From Thermodesulfobacteriales bacterium (lineage in GTDB: Bacteria; Desulfobacterota; Thermodesulfobacteria; Thermodesulfobacteriales; Thermodesulfatatoraceae), in contig JALSPN010000022.1 in assembly GCA_026985945.1 (NCBI GenBank), positions 1-19,840 on the forward strand: 19,840 nucleotides of DNA, in the 5' to 3' direction. A program made the translations under genes and the position numbers. The notes below the pieces were generated by a model that saw only the letters and a list, made by a program, of their open reading frames with translations, was not told the DNA's origin and did not search any database. Numbering within the stretch: position 1 is the first letter of the stretch; every line of letters begins with the position of its first letter. Below are positions 1-7,347 of the stretch, one piece after another.

Positions 1-1
1 G

Positions 2-889
2 GTAGTGGCCCTTATCGGCCCCACCAGGACGGGCACAGGAATGGCCATTAAGCCCATCGTGGAACGGGCCCATATTCCGATCGTTATGACGGTAGGAGGG
101 GATCCGGTCATCATGGAAGGCGGCCGTTTTGGAACCGCCCGCTACATTTTCAAGGCCCCGCAGCGTTCCTCAACCGCGGTGAGAAAAATTTACATCTATC
201 TTCAGAAAAAAGGAATTAAACGGGTGGCCATCCTTACCGCTTCAGACGGTTTCGGGCAAGATGGCCGTCGCTGGCTCAAAAAATTAGCCCCTGAATACGG
301 GCTCACTATCGTGGCGGAGGAAAGTTTTAACCCTTCAGATACCGACATGTCAGGACAGTTACGCCGCCTCATGACCCGAAGGCCCCAAGTAATCGTCTGC
401 TGGACCATTGGCCCTGCTGGAGCCCTGGTAGCTAAGGATGTCAAACGCCTCGGGATAAAAGTGCCCCTTTTCCAGTGCCACGGCCTCCCGGGCCCAAAAT
501 ATCTGGAACTTGCCGGCCCTGCGGCGGAAGGTAATCTGATGCCTTCCACAAAACTGATAGCCTGGGATCAACTTCCGGATTCTGACCCCCAAAAACCTGT
601 AATAGCCCATTTTGTTCATCTTTATCGGGAGGTCTATCACCTGGATCGGGAATTTCCTATCAATACCCATTCTGGCTATGCCTGGGATGCCATCAATCTT
701 TTGGTAATAGCCATAAAAAAAGCAGGGCCTCACCCTGACAAGATCCGGGATGAATTAGAAAAAATCAACGGTTATGTGGGAATTTCTGGTATTTATCGTT
801 TAAGCCCCAAGGATCACTGCGGACTCGGGGTAGATTCCATGATTATTGTCAAAATAGAAAACGGCAAATGGAAATTGGTCAGTCCTTAA
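2..889 (+). CDS. LivK-type branched-chain amino acid ABC transporter substrate-binding protein (5' truncated)
   Basis: This is the C-terminal ~295 residues of a periplasmic binding protein of the Peripla_BP_6/LivK type, which delivers amino acids or related small solutes to an ABC importer. The frame is open to the window edge, so the first in-frame GTG at 5 is not the real start, and the signal peptide lies outside the window. The family shows in the alternating beta/alpha pattern: an opening stretch ALIGPTRTG, the segment RVAILTASDGFGQDG typical of the second lobe, FNPSDTDMSGQLRRL (compare the family's 'tDfs.ql.kik' region), and a C-terminal SGYAWDAINLL..AIKKAG segment. The 3' end overlaps the next gene by 22 bp, so the two are probably cotranslated. 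No permease or ATPase genes are visible; they may lie upstream. The ligand cannot be deduced. Confidence 0.85.
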   Translation, partial: VVALIGPTRTGTGMAIKPIVERAHIPIVMTVGGDPVIMEGGRFGTARYIFKAPQRSSTAVRKIYIYLQKKGIKRVAILTASDGFGQDGRRWLKKLAPEYGLTIVAEESFNPSDTDMSGQLRRLMTRRPQVIVCWTIGPAGALVAKDVKRLGIKVPLFQCHGLPGPKYLELAGPAAEGNLMPSTKLIAWDQLPDSDPQKPVIAHFVHLYREVYHLDREFPINTHSGYAWDAINLLVIAIKKAGPHPDKIRDELEKINGYVGISGIYRLSPKDHCGLGVDSMIIVKIENGKWKLVSP

Positions 890-1509
890 AGCTTTTGATT
901 TTTGACTGTGATGGGGTCCTTTTTGACTCGCGGGAGGCCAACCGGGCTTATTATAACGCCATTTGTAAGGCCCTCGGCAGGCCTCCCCTGACTGACGAAG
1001 AATTCCACTATATTCACATGCAAACCGCGGAAAATTCGGTCCGCTTCTTATTTCGAAACTACCCCGACTTATTGGAAAAGGCCCTTCAATTTCAGAAAAA
1101 TTTCTCCTACGAGCCTTTTTTGCCTTTGATGCGTCCTGAAGCCGGGCTTAAAGAGCTCATTTCGCAGGTGCGCCCACCACTTAAAACCGCCATTTCCACC
1201 AACCGCACCACCACTATGGGTAAACTCTTGGAAACTTTTGGGCTTGATCCCTTCTTTGACCTGGTTGTAACGGCCCTCATAGCTCCACAACCCAAACCTC
1301 ATCCTGAGGCCTTAAAGATAATTCTTGAACATTTTGGAGTCTCACCGCAAGAAAGCCTCTATGTTGGGGATTCTGAAGTGGACTATAAACTTACAAGGTC
1401 TTTAGGGGTTCCTCTGGTGGCCTTCAAAAATCCTTCTCTTCCGGCCGCTTACCATGTTAAAAATTTTGAAGAATTGCGAAAACTTTTAAAGACCAGATTT
1501 AATGTTTAA
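868..1509 (+). CDS. HAD-superfamily phosphatase, subfamily IA (phosphoglycolate phosphatase-like)
   Basis: This is a 213-residue haloacid dehalogenase hydrolase, expected to act on a small phosphorylated metabolite in the cytoplasm. All four HAD motifs are visible: motif I FDCDGVLFDS with nucleophile D13 and acid D15, motif II Ser110/Thr111 in AISTNR, motif III K143 in QPKPHPEAL, and motif IV GDSEVDY (D168, D172). Residues ~20-90 form the helical cap. Size and motifs fit the Gph/PpaX-like group, but a different phosphomonoester substrate is equally possible. The start lies 22 bp inside the preceding binding-protein gene, and the stop overlaps the following histidine kinase by 8 bp, so the three genes are translationally coupled. 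Confidence 0.85.
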   Translation: MEIGQSLKLLIFDCDGVLFDSREANRAYYNAICKALGRPPLTDEEFHYIHMQTAENSVRFLFRNYPDLLEKALQFQKNFSYEPFLPLMRPEAGLKELISQVRPPLKTAISTNRTTTMGKLLETFGLDPFFDLVVTALIAPQPKPHPEALKIILEHFGVSPQESLYVGDSEVDYKLTRSLGVPLVAFKNPSLPAAYHVKNFEELRKLLKTRFNV

Positions 1510-2875
1510 ACGCTTTATAATTTCCTTTTCAGCCCTAATTATTTTTATTTCTGCTTACTTTGCTTATACTTCTATCACCTTCACGAGAGAAATACTTGAT
1601 GAGCTAGAAAGCACCCAAGCGAGCCGATTAGTAAACTTTGTCCTTGATAAAGGGAATCTTTTGGATGAAGAAAGCCTGGTTCGTCTGCGGCGTATGTTAG
1701 GGGGGGAGGTCTTTGTATATTCCAAAACGGGAAAATTGCTGGCAGCCACCTTTAAGCTCAACCCTATCCCCGATTTTTTACTTCAAATCCCCCCAAACGT
1801 TCTGGAAAAACTCTCTTCTCATCCGGTAGTCCAAAAAATTTCTCTTGCCGGAAGGATCTATCGTTTTGTGCTTTTTGAAGCCCGGATAAGTGAGGATATT
1901 TCGGGCTACTTCGGACTACTTCTTCCCACCGGCCTTGAGCAGAGGATCCAGAAAAAACTCATTTATGGTCTTCTTTACACCACTTTTAGCGGGCTGGTTT
2001 TTATGCTGGTGGTAGGCTGGCTTCTCAGCCGCTCTTTCACCCAGCCTGTTGAGGAACTGGAGGCCTTTACCCGGAAGTTAGCCGAGGGTAAATGGCCCCA
2101 GCGCGTGGAAGTAAAAGGCCCTCCTGAAATCAGAAATCTTGCCCGGGCCTTTAATTATATGGCCTCTAAACTCCACGATTATCAACAGCGTCTCATCGAG
2201 ACCGAAAGACTTGCCACCGCCGCCCAATTAACGGCCAGCATTGCCCATGAGATAAAAAACCCTCTCACAAGCCTTAAATTGGCCGCTGAAATCCTTCAGG
2301 AATTTTTAAAGGACGATCCGGCCCTTTCTCGTCGCACGGAATTAATTTTCAAAGAAACGCTAAGGCTTGAAAAAATCCTTGAGAATATGCGGGCCAGAAC
2401 TCGCCAGATAAAAATTGTCCGTCAAAAAATAGATTTCAATTCTTTAGTCCAAGAAACCGTGGAAATGGCTTCCCCCCAATTCGAGACCGAAAAGCAGACG
2501 TTAAGACTCGATCTTTTCGAAGAGCCCCTCTGGGTGGAAGTAGATCCTGAAAAAATAAAACAGGTGCTCTGGAACCTTTTGAATAACGCTCTGGAAGCAA
2601 CTCCTCAGGGTGGGGAGGTAACGGTAAAAACTTACAGAACGGAAAAGGGGATAGAGGCTGCCGTTGAGGATACGGGCCCGGGAATCCCTGAGGATAAAAT
2701 CAAAGATCTCTTCCGCCCCTTCTATACTACCAAACCTACGGGAACCGGGCTTGGGCTTGCAATCAGTCGTCAGATTATCATTTTCCACGGGGGAGAATTG
2801 GTTCTTGAAAACAGGGCCCAAGGGGGAGCAAGGGCCAGAATTATCCTGCCGCCTGCCTCAGAATCTCAAGCGTGA
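1502..2875 (+). CDS. Membrane-bound sensor histidine kinase (HAMP-HisKA-HATPase)
   Basis: This is a 457-residue two-component sensor kinase. Residues ~5-25 and ~153-176 are membrane segments around a ~125-residue extracytoplasmic sensor region of unknown ligand. A HAMP domain (~175-228) follows. The HisKA phosphoacceptor is H249 in SIAHEIKNPL. The ATPase domain has N-box N362 (NLLNNALEA), G1 DTGPGI (390-395), the F-box region FRPFYTT and G2 GTGLGL (414-419). All catalytic elements look intact. It starts 8 bp inside the HAD gene, so it is the third gene of this unit. No response regulator is encoded next to it: the next gene is on the opposite strand and overlaps its last 35 bp. Its cognate regulator is unknown. 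Confidence 0.92.
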   Translation: MFKRFIISFSALIIFISAYFAYTSITFTREILDELESTQASRLVNFVLDKGNLLDEESLVRLRRMLGGEVFVYSKTGKLLAATFKLNPIPDFLLQIPPNVLEKLSSHPVVQKISLAGRIYRFVLFEARISEDISGYFGLLLPTGLEQRIQKKLIYGLLYTTFSGLVFMLVVGWLLSRSFTQPVEELEAFTRKLAEGKWPQRVEVKGPPEIRNLARAFNYMASKLHDYQQRLIETERLATAAQLTASIAHEIKNPLTSLKLAAEILQEFLKDDPALSRRTELIFKETLRLEKILENMRARTRQIKIVRQKIDFNSLVQETVEMASPQFETEKQTLRLDLFEEPLWVEVDPEKIKQVLWNLLNNALEATPQGGEVTVKTYRTEKGIEAAVEDTGPGIPEDKIKDLFRPFYTTKPTGTGLGLAISRQIIIFHGGELVLENRAQGGARARIILPPASESQA

Positions 2876-3962
2876 ACCGAAAAGCCTTCCAAAAATCCTC
2901 CAGAGGGAGATACTCTTCGGTAGAATGGACTTTTCGCATCCCGGTTCCGAGGATCACGCAGGGAAACCCTCTGGAATTAAAAATGTTGGCATCAGAACCG
3001 CCACCGGTTTTGGTGAGACGGAGCTCATGGCCTATTTTTTTCCCGGCCTGCAAAGCAATTTGAACTACCGGATGGCCCTCTGGAACAGCCATCAGGGGAT
3101 AATCTTCCTGACATTTTTCGAGCACTTCGGGCCTGGTATCACCAGCCTTTCGCCAGGAAGAAACAACTTCCCGAAAAGTCCTCAGGGTCTCCTCCCATAA
3201 GGCCTGAATCTTCTGATGGGAATGGCTCCGAATTTCTCCTTGAAGAGCTACTTCTTCCGGAACGATATTGGTGGCCTGGCCTCCTCTTATGAGGCCAATG
3301 TTAGCCGTAGTCTCTTCGTCTATCCGCCCGAGCTTCAGACGAGTTATCGCCTCGGAAGCAACTCGAATGGCGTTAATCCCCTTCTCAGGATTAAGGCCTG
3401 CGTGGGCCGCCCTTCCCAGGACTTTTATTTCAAACCTTATTGCCTCTGGAGCCCTATGGATGAGATCATGGGGATCTTCACTATCCAGGGCGTAACCATA
3501 CGGTGCCCTAACCAGCGAATAATCCAGATTTTTGGCCCCTAAAAGGCCTATCTCTTCACAGGTAGTGCAAATAAATTGCACCGGCCATCTTAAATTTTCT
3601 TCTCGTAAATAGTGTGCAAGTTCCAGAAAAATAGCCAGAGCGCTTTTATCATCCGCCCCCAGGACCGTGCGCCCATCACTTTTAAAAATCCCATTTTCAA
3701 AAATAATTTTGGGATTATCGGCGGGTTGAACGGTATCCATGTGCCCGGCCAGAAAAAGAAGAGGTTGATCCTCTGGCCAGAGATCCACTACCAAATTACC
3801 CACTTCTGAACCCGTTTGCGAAAAAGAGTTATCAAAATAGCAACGGGCTCCCAGGGCAGAAAATTTTTCCTTAAGATAAAGAGCAACCGCTCCTTCCCGA
3901 CGTGAAGGACTGGGAATGCTTGCTAATTCCAGGAAAAAACGCTTTAAACGTTCTATATTCAT
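2841..3962 (-). CDS. M20-family metallopeptidase, peptidase T-like
   Basis: This is a 373-residue cytoplasmic zinc exopeptidase of family M20, most like the 'peptidase T-like' (PepT/M20B) group that trims N-terminal residues from short peptides. The dinuclear metal site is readable: H74 and D76 in GHMDT, bridging D104 in GADDKS, the general-base pair E136-E137 in TCEEIG, D160 in LDSED and H346 in VHSTEE. A lid/dimerisation domain fits residues ~175-285, containing AAHAGLNPEKGINAI. TGGGSDANIF (319-328) is also typical. The upstream acylphosphatase ends 6 bp before this start, so the two form an operon. No good Shine-Dalgarno is seen, only AGCAGG abutting the ATG, which fits coupled translation. 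The 3' end runs 35 bp into the oppositely oriented histidine kinase gene. Exact peptide specificity is unknown. Confidence 0.9.
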   Translation of the reverse strand: MNIERLKRFFLELASIPSPSRREGAVALYLKEKFSALGARCYFDNSFSQTGSEVGNLVVDLWPEDQPLLFLAGHMDTVQPADNPKIIFENGIFKSDGRTVLGADDKSALAIFLELAHYLREENLRWPVQFICTTCEEIGLLGAKNLDYSLVRAPYGYALDSEDPHDLIHRAPEAIRFEIKVLGRAAHAGLNPEKGINAIRVASEAITRLKLGRIDEETTANIGLIRGGQATNIVPEEVALQGEIRSHSHQKIQALWEETLRTFREVVSSWRKAGDTRPEVLEKCQEDYPLMAVPEGHPVVQIALQAGKKIGHELRLTKTGGGSDANIFNSRGFPCVILGTGMRKVHSTEEYLPLEDFWKAFRFTLEILRQAAG

Positions 3963-3968
3963 CCTGCT

Positions 3969-4247
3969 TTAATAACGAATACGAAAGTCTTCAAATTCTC
4001 CCTGGTAAGGCTCTTCTATTACTTCTACCTCTTCCACTCTCGATTGCGGTGAACCTTTATGACACCACCTTATCATTTCTTCTATCGCTTCTTCATCTCC
4101 TTCGAAAACCGCCTCAACTCGTCCGTCAGGAAGATTCCGCACCCAACCCTTGAGCCCCAGACGATCGGCTTCTTCTTTGGTGTAGGCCCGAAACCACACC
4201 CCCTGCACTAGGCCGGAGATATAGACATGCACCCGTTTCTTCCCCAT
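3969..4247 (-). CDS. acyP: Acylphosphatase
   Basis: This 92-residue enzyme hydrolyses carboxyl-phosphate bonds such as acetyl phosphate or 1,3-bisphosphoglycerate. The fold signature is clear: the N-terminal VHVYISGLVQGVWFRAYT loop with catalytic R20, and the GWVRNLPDGRVEAVFEG segment with catalytic N38. The length is normal for the family. The start has a strong Shine-Dalgarno (AAGGAGG, 4251-4257 on the minus strand), so this gene probably leads the acyP-peptidase unit. It begins 65 bp downstream of the flgM terminator T-run. Its promoter must lie in that short AT-rich gap, where only weak -35/-10 matches can be seen. Confidence 0.93.
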   Translation of the reverse strand: MGKKRVHVYISGLVQGVWFRAYTKEEADRLGLKGWVRNLPDGRVEAVFEGDEEAIEEMIRWCHKGSPQSRVEEVEVIEEPYQGEFEDFRIRY

Positions 4248-4311
4248 GCCTTTCCTCCTTATTTATCCTATTTTGAGAATGAGATTAAGCAGAAAAGAGG
4301 ACTTCGGCAAG

Positions 4312-4340
4312 AAAAAAGGGGGGCAAAGCCCCCCAAAAGT
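4312..4340 (-). terminator. Intrinsic terminator of the flgM unit
   Basis: The arms GGGGGGC (4318-4324) and GCCCCCC (4328-4334) pair perfectly around an AAA loop. Read on the minus strand, the stem is followed at once by six T (4317 down to 4312). It lies 23 bp after the flgM stop, as expected for a rho-independent terminator. The plus-strand side has only AAAAG after the stem, so it is directional. Confidence 0.9.
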
Positions 4341-4362
4341 GAAGAAGGAGGGGGATGGTAAG

Positions 4363-4668
4363 TTAAGCCAAATCTTTGAGGAGATCTGCCAGCATGGCGT
4401 TGGCTACTTTTTGGGAATCTACCTGATAGCTCCCGGTTTCAATTTGTTCTTTAAGGGCGTTCACCTTTTCCGTGCGCACTTCGGGAGTAGTCTTAAGCAC
4501 AGATTCTATCTTTTTGATGTCTCTTGCCGTCTGAGAAAGCTCTACCCGATCTTCCCGCACAGGTGCCTCTTGGGCATTAGTAGCCACTTTCTGGGCCTCA
4601 GACGGTGTCTGTTTTACCTGCTCTGAGTTTTGAATGTTAAAGTTTTGATAGAGGTTCTCGATTTTCAT
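4363..4668 (-). CDS. flgM: Anti-sigma-28 factor FlgM
   Basis: This 101-residue protein is expected to bind and hold the flagellar sigma factor FliA until the hook-basal body is complete, after which it is exported. The Pfam FlgM pattern is present in the C-terminal half: RVELSQTARDIKKIESVL, then a TPEVRTEKVNALKEQIETGSYQVDSQKVANAML segment (about 60-93), matching the conserved 'EvRxekVxxLkxxIxxGxYxvd' helices. The N-terminal ~40 residues are polar and probably disordered, as is usual for FlgM. The start overlaps the stop of the upstream gene (ATGA), with AAAGGAG 11-17 bases upstream in that gene. Presence of flgM implies a flagellated cell. No other flagellar genes are in the window. Confidence 0.93.
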   Translation of the reverse strand: MKIENLYQNFNIQNSEQVKQTPSEAQKVATNAQEAPVREDRVELSQTARDIKKIESVLKTTPEVRTEKVNALKEQIETGSYQVDSQKVANAMLADLLKDLA

Positions 4669-4991
4669 TTCGCCTCATCTCCTTTCGCCTGCAGTATTTT
4701 GGCGACGACCCTTTCAAGTAGCTTGGCCTGCTCCTCAGAAGATATTTCCTCGAGCCGCTCTTCTCCCTTTTCGGCATCGAGAATTTTGAAAATTAATTTT
4801 TTGTCTTTTCCCAAAACTTCTGGCTGTTCCTGTCTTTTTAACCGACGGGCCATTTGTTTGACAAGGTCCCTGCCCTCATCGGAAATGGTGACCTTGTCCA
4901 CCTTTTCCTTGGGCCGTCCCCAGGACACCTTTCGCCCTTGACGGCCATAAGTCTTTACTACATTATGGATATTACGAAGATAAACATTCAT
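4665..4991 (-). CDS. DVU0524-family FlgM-associated small protein
   Basis: This is a 108-residue, highly charged, cytoplasmic-looking protein with no signal peptide or membrane segment. It lies directly upstream of flgM, overlapping it by 4 bp. The N-terminus MNVYLRNIHNVVKTYGRQ and the segment DKVTISDEGRDLVKQMARRL resemble the small conserved protein encoded next to flgM in Desulfovibrio-type bacteria (named after DVU0524). The motif VTISDEGRDL echoes the 'VxLSxxAxx' entry helix of FlgM itself, so the pair may be related by duplication; that is inference. A partner or chaperone role in sigma-28 control is plausible from context, but the function is not established. A weak Shine-Dalgarno (AGAGGA) precedes the ATG by about 10 bases. 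Confidence 0.75.
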   Translation of the reverse strand: MNVYLRNIHNVVKTYGRQGRKVSWGRPKEKVDKVTISDEGRDLVKQMARRLKRQEQPEVLGKDKKLIFKILDAEKGEERLEEISSEEQAKLLERVVAKILQAKGDEAK

Positions 4992-5263
4992 GGCCCGTTT
5001 TCCTCTTATCTTTCTTTTCGGGCCGCCTTAAAAGGGAACTTTAAAATTGAAGATTTTTTTCTCACCCCACTCAAAGGTCCAGCTCCATAATACTTCCCGC
5101 TCTTATGAAACCTTTACCCAGTTTACCCAAAGGGGAATTTCTTCTCCAGGAGCTCAAACTACTTCCTCTTCCCTGCCACCCCCGTCTTTTTCTCTTTACT
5201 GGGCTTATGGAAGCAAAGCTTATCTTAATTTTCAGAAGGGAACCCTTTATCATCTGGGGCTCA
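4992..5263. other. 272-bp intergenic region
   Basis: This gap separates the start of the FlgM-associated gene (4991) from the stop of the WaaP-like kinase (5264), both on the minus strand. Its flgM-proximal end holds the sigma-28-like promoter candidate. No intrinsic terminator for the kinase gene can be seen. A plus-strand open frame starting at 5105 crosses the gap with fairly gene-like codon choice but has no ribosome binding site and runs antisense through the kinase. It is not called as a gene. Confidence 0.5.
5016..5043 (-). promoter_or_regulatory. Candidate sigma-28 (FliA) promoter for the flgM unit
   Basis: On the minus strand, TAAAGTTC (5043-5036) matches 7 of 8 bases of the enterobacterial FliA -35 element TAAAGTTT. 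After a 12-base spacer, GCCCGAAA (5023-5016) shares 5 of 8 bases with GCCGATAA. It ends 25 bases before the ATG at 4991. Control of flgM by its own target sigma factor is common in flagellar systems. The -10 match is imperfect and the spacer is one base longer than consensus, so this is tentative. Confidence 0.4.
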
Positions 5264-6010
5264 TTATCGATCGCTATCTTTGATCTGGCGCTTTTTAATT
5301 CTGGAGTCGTGGCGGGCTATGCGGGCCATTTTCCACTCCACTCTCCTCCAGAAAAGATTTCCCGTTCTTCGGGGCATTTCTTTGGCATAGTGCTCTTTAA
5401 AAGATTCCCAAAAACCGGAAAAAGCTTCTCCCAGAACATTTCGGGCCGAATAAAAGAGCTCGGCCAGATCTTTTACAAACCAGGAAATAGGGGGGCGCCT
5501 GCAAAAGCGGACCCTTTGTAAATCTATGAGATAGAAATTCCCTTCGTGCCAGAAAATATGGCAAAGATAAAAATCCTGATGGGAAAAGCCGGCCCCATGG
5601 AAGCACGCTGCAAAACGGGCAAGACGCGGGGCCATCTCAAGCCCCAAAGAAGGCTCTTTTCGAAAGAGGTCCTCCAGCCGGCTTCCTGGAGCTTCTGTAA
5701 AAAGGACAAAGGCCTCCTTTTTGAGAAGGGATCTATATCTTTCTCCATAGGCCACAGGTTGTGGCACTCTAAAGCCCTTTTCCTTGAGTTTTTTCGCCGC
5801 CTGCCATTCGTTTAAGGCCTCGTTTCTCCTGAAACGGGAAAGTGAAAAATATTTTTTGAGAAAAAAAGATTGCCCTCCAAAATCAAGACGATAAATAGCC
5901 CGGTCCTTTTTAAGTTTGAAAGGTTCTGCCGGAAAATTCCAGAAGTCTTCAAAGGACAAAATGCCCTGAGAAGAGAAAAGTGCTTTAAAATGAGACCCAA
6001 TTTTTAACAT
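5264..6010 (-). CDS. WaaP/InaA-like lipopolysaccharide core (heptose/Kdo) kinase family protein
   Basis: This 248-residue protein has a small eukaryotic-kinase-like fold of the lipopolysaccharide kinase (Kdo/WaaP, InaA) family. The family phosphorylates sugars of the LPS inner core at the cytoplasmic face. Visible elements are the ATP-binding Lys in FFLKKYF (K52/K53), a conserved EWQAAKKLKEKGFRVPQPVAYG helix-strand region (68-89), the catalytic loop FSHQDFYLCHIFW (H144, D146; compare the WaaP 'HRDxYxCH' pattern) and the metal-binding LIDLQRVR (D163). The gene start overlaps the stop of the upstream radical SAM gene by 7 bp, so the two are cotranscribed. Substrate is unknown; a heptose, Kdo or other envelope glycan residue is likely. 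No other LPS genes are adjacent. Confidence 0.82.
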   Translation of the reverse strand: MLKIGSHFKALFSSQGILSFEDFWNFPAEPFKLKKDRAIYRLDFGGQSFFLKKYFSLSRFRRNEALNEWQAAKKLKEKGFRVPQPVAYGERYRSLLKKEAFVLFTEAPGSRLEDLFRKEPSLGLEMAPRLARFAACFHGAGFSHQDFYLCHIFWHEGNFYLIDLQRVRFCRRPPISWFVKDLAELFYSARNVLGEAFSGFWESFKEHYAKEMPRRTGNLFWRRVEWKMARIARHDSRIKKRQIKDSDR

Positions 6011-7326
6011 AAATCTTTTCTAAAACTCCTGGCCAGTCGTTTGAGATCTTCAATCAGATCCCAATCAGGTTTTTTAAGACAGGGAAAAATGGAATTGTTG
6101 TGGAAAAGGGGATCCTCTTCCAGAGGATAACGGGAGAGCGCTTTAGCCGTTTCAAAAAGAGGAGTCCGGGGAATGGGGCTGTATTCTGCAAGATAAGGTG
6201 TTGCTCCAAGCTTCCCCACAAACAGGATGGAGGCTTTGACTTCGGAAAAATCCTGATAAGGGAGCCCCCAGAGGAGATAGATCCCTATTTCTTGGCGTGA
6301 GAACCCTACCTCTTTTAGCACTTCTACCGCTTCTTTTAATTCTTCGGCTTCCACTTTACCGTCAAGCTCTCGATGCCTTTTAGAACTTACCGTTTCAAAA
6401 CCTAATCTTAAAGTTTTAAACCCGGCTCTTTTAAGCAAGCGCGCCCTTTCCCGGGTTATAAGGCGCACATGGAGGGCATTGGGGGTGTGAAAACGGACCT
6501 TTACCCCTTTTTGGAGCAAACCTTCTAAAATCAAGCCCAGATGATTTTCAAAGTTTACAAGCAAGGCGTCATCATAAAAAGCGAAATCTTTTACCCTATA
6601 CCGTCGATACCAGAATTCGATTTCTGCTATTACTTCTTCAGGTGGCCTTTGTCTGAAAGCTGGCTGAAGAATTTTGGAAGCGCAGTACTTGCAAGAAAAA
6701 GGACATCCGAAACTGGTGGCTATAACCACATAAGGAATGCGTCTTTGAAGGTCAAAGGCGGCAAAAGGATGAGGGGCTTTCTCGCCTGAAGGCGAAAATT
6801 GATTTTTAAAATGAGAAACGATCTTTTCCTCCTCGCTTTCTGTAATGAGATTCACTTCAGGGAGGAGCCTGGAAACATGTTCTGGGCAGAGCCTGGCATA
6901 AATTCCCCCCAGAAAGATGGGGACTCTGGGAAAAACTTCTTTTAGAAGACGCACTACTTCCACGACCCCGGGATACCAGTAGGTCATCTGTGAGGTAACC
7001 AAAAAGGCCTTTGGTTTTCCGAGTTTTTTAAGTTCGTTTAAAAAAATTTTCGTTGGCAGGCCGTAACGCGCAAAATGTCGGGGCACATCCGAAAGCAGGA
7101 CCGGCTTGGGAATCTTCTGGCGAAAATAATGACCGGTCCCATACAGTTTCCTTTTAGGAAGGCGTGGTAGTTCGGGATGGAAGGGCTCCAAACAATCCAG
7201 CAGTGCCAGGCGATACCCTTCCTGTCGCAAGAGCCCCGCCAGGCGTAAAAGCCCTAGGGGCCGGGCCCACAAATCATAGGCGGCAAAATCGTATATCCAG
7301 GGATTGATAAGGACAAAATCGTACAT
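6004..7326 (-). CDS. Radical SAM protein with N-terminal cobalamin-binding-like domain
   Basis: This is a 440-residue radical SAM enzyme. The N-terminal ~180 residues (LINPWIYD, then RPLGLLRLAGLLRQEGYRLALLDCLE and VPIFLGGIYARLCPEHV) look like the Rossmann-type B12-binding domain of class B radical SAM proteins, but no DxHxxG cobalt-ligand motif is visible. The [4Fe-4S] motif is C208-x3-C212-x2-C215 in GCPFSCKYCAS. A GGIYA-type loop and LLWGLPYQDF follow the usual barrel pattern. The ATG at 7326 is preferred over a GTG at 7365 because domain homology begins at MYDFVLINPW; neither has a good Shine-Dalgarno. The gene overlaps the downstream WaaP-like kinase by 7 bp, hinting at a shared envelope or lipid modification role. 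The substrate is unknown. Confidence 0.85.
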   Translation of the reverse strand: MYDFVLINPWIYDFAAYDLWARPLGLLRLAGLLRQEGYRLALLDCLEPFHPELPRLPKRKLYGTGHYFRQKIPKPVLLSDVPRHFARYGLPTKIFLNELKKLGKPKAFLVTSQMTYWYPGVVEVVRLLKEVFPRVPIFLGGIYARLCPEHVSRLLPEVNLITESEEEKIVSHFKNQFSPSGEKAPHPFAAFDLQRRIPYVVIATSFGCPFSCKYCASKILQPAFRQRPPEEVIAEIEFWYRRYRVKDFAFYDDALLVNFENHLGLILEGLLQKGVKVRFHTPNALHVRLITRERARLLKRAGFKTLRLGFETVSSKRHRELDGKVEAEELKEAVEVLKEVGFSRQEIGIYLLWGLPYQDFSEVKASILFVGKLGATPYLAEYSPIPRTPLFETAKALSRYPLEEDPLFHNNSIFPCLKKPDWDLIEDLKRLARSFRKDLC

Positions 7327-7347
7327 AAATAAATAAGCTAACTTTTG

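Noticed and set aside
2664..3200. 178-codon plus-strand open frame crossing the kinase/peptidase junction.
   Set aside because: It is out of frame with the kinase and antisense to the peptidase, with no protein-like domain pattern.
5105..5521. 138-codon plus-strand open frame, with gene-like codon choice in its first ~55 codons within the intergenic gap.
   Set aside because: No Shine-Dalgarno, no recognisable domain, and more than half of it is antisense to the well-supported WaaP-like kinase. A small unannotated gene or remnant is not excluded.
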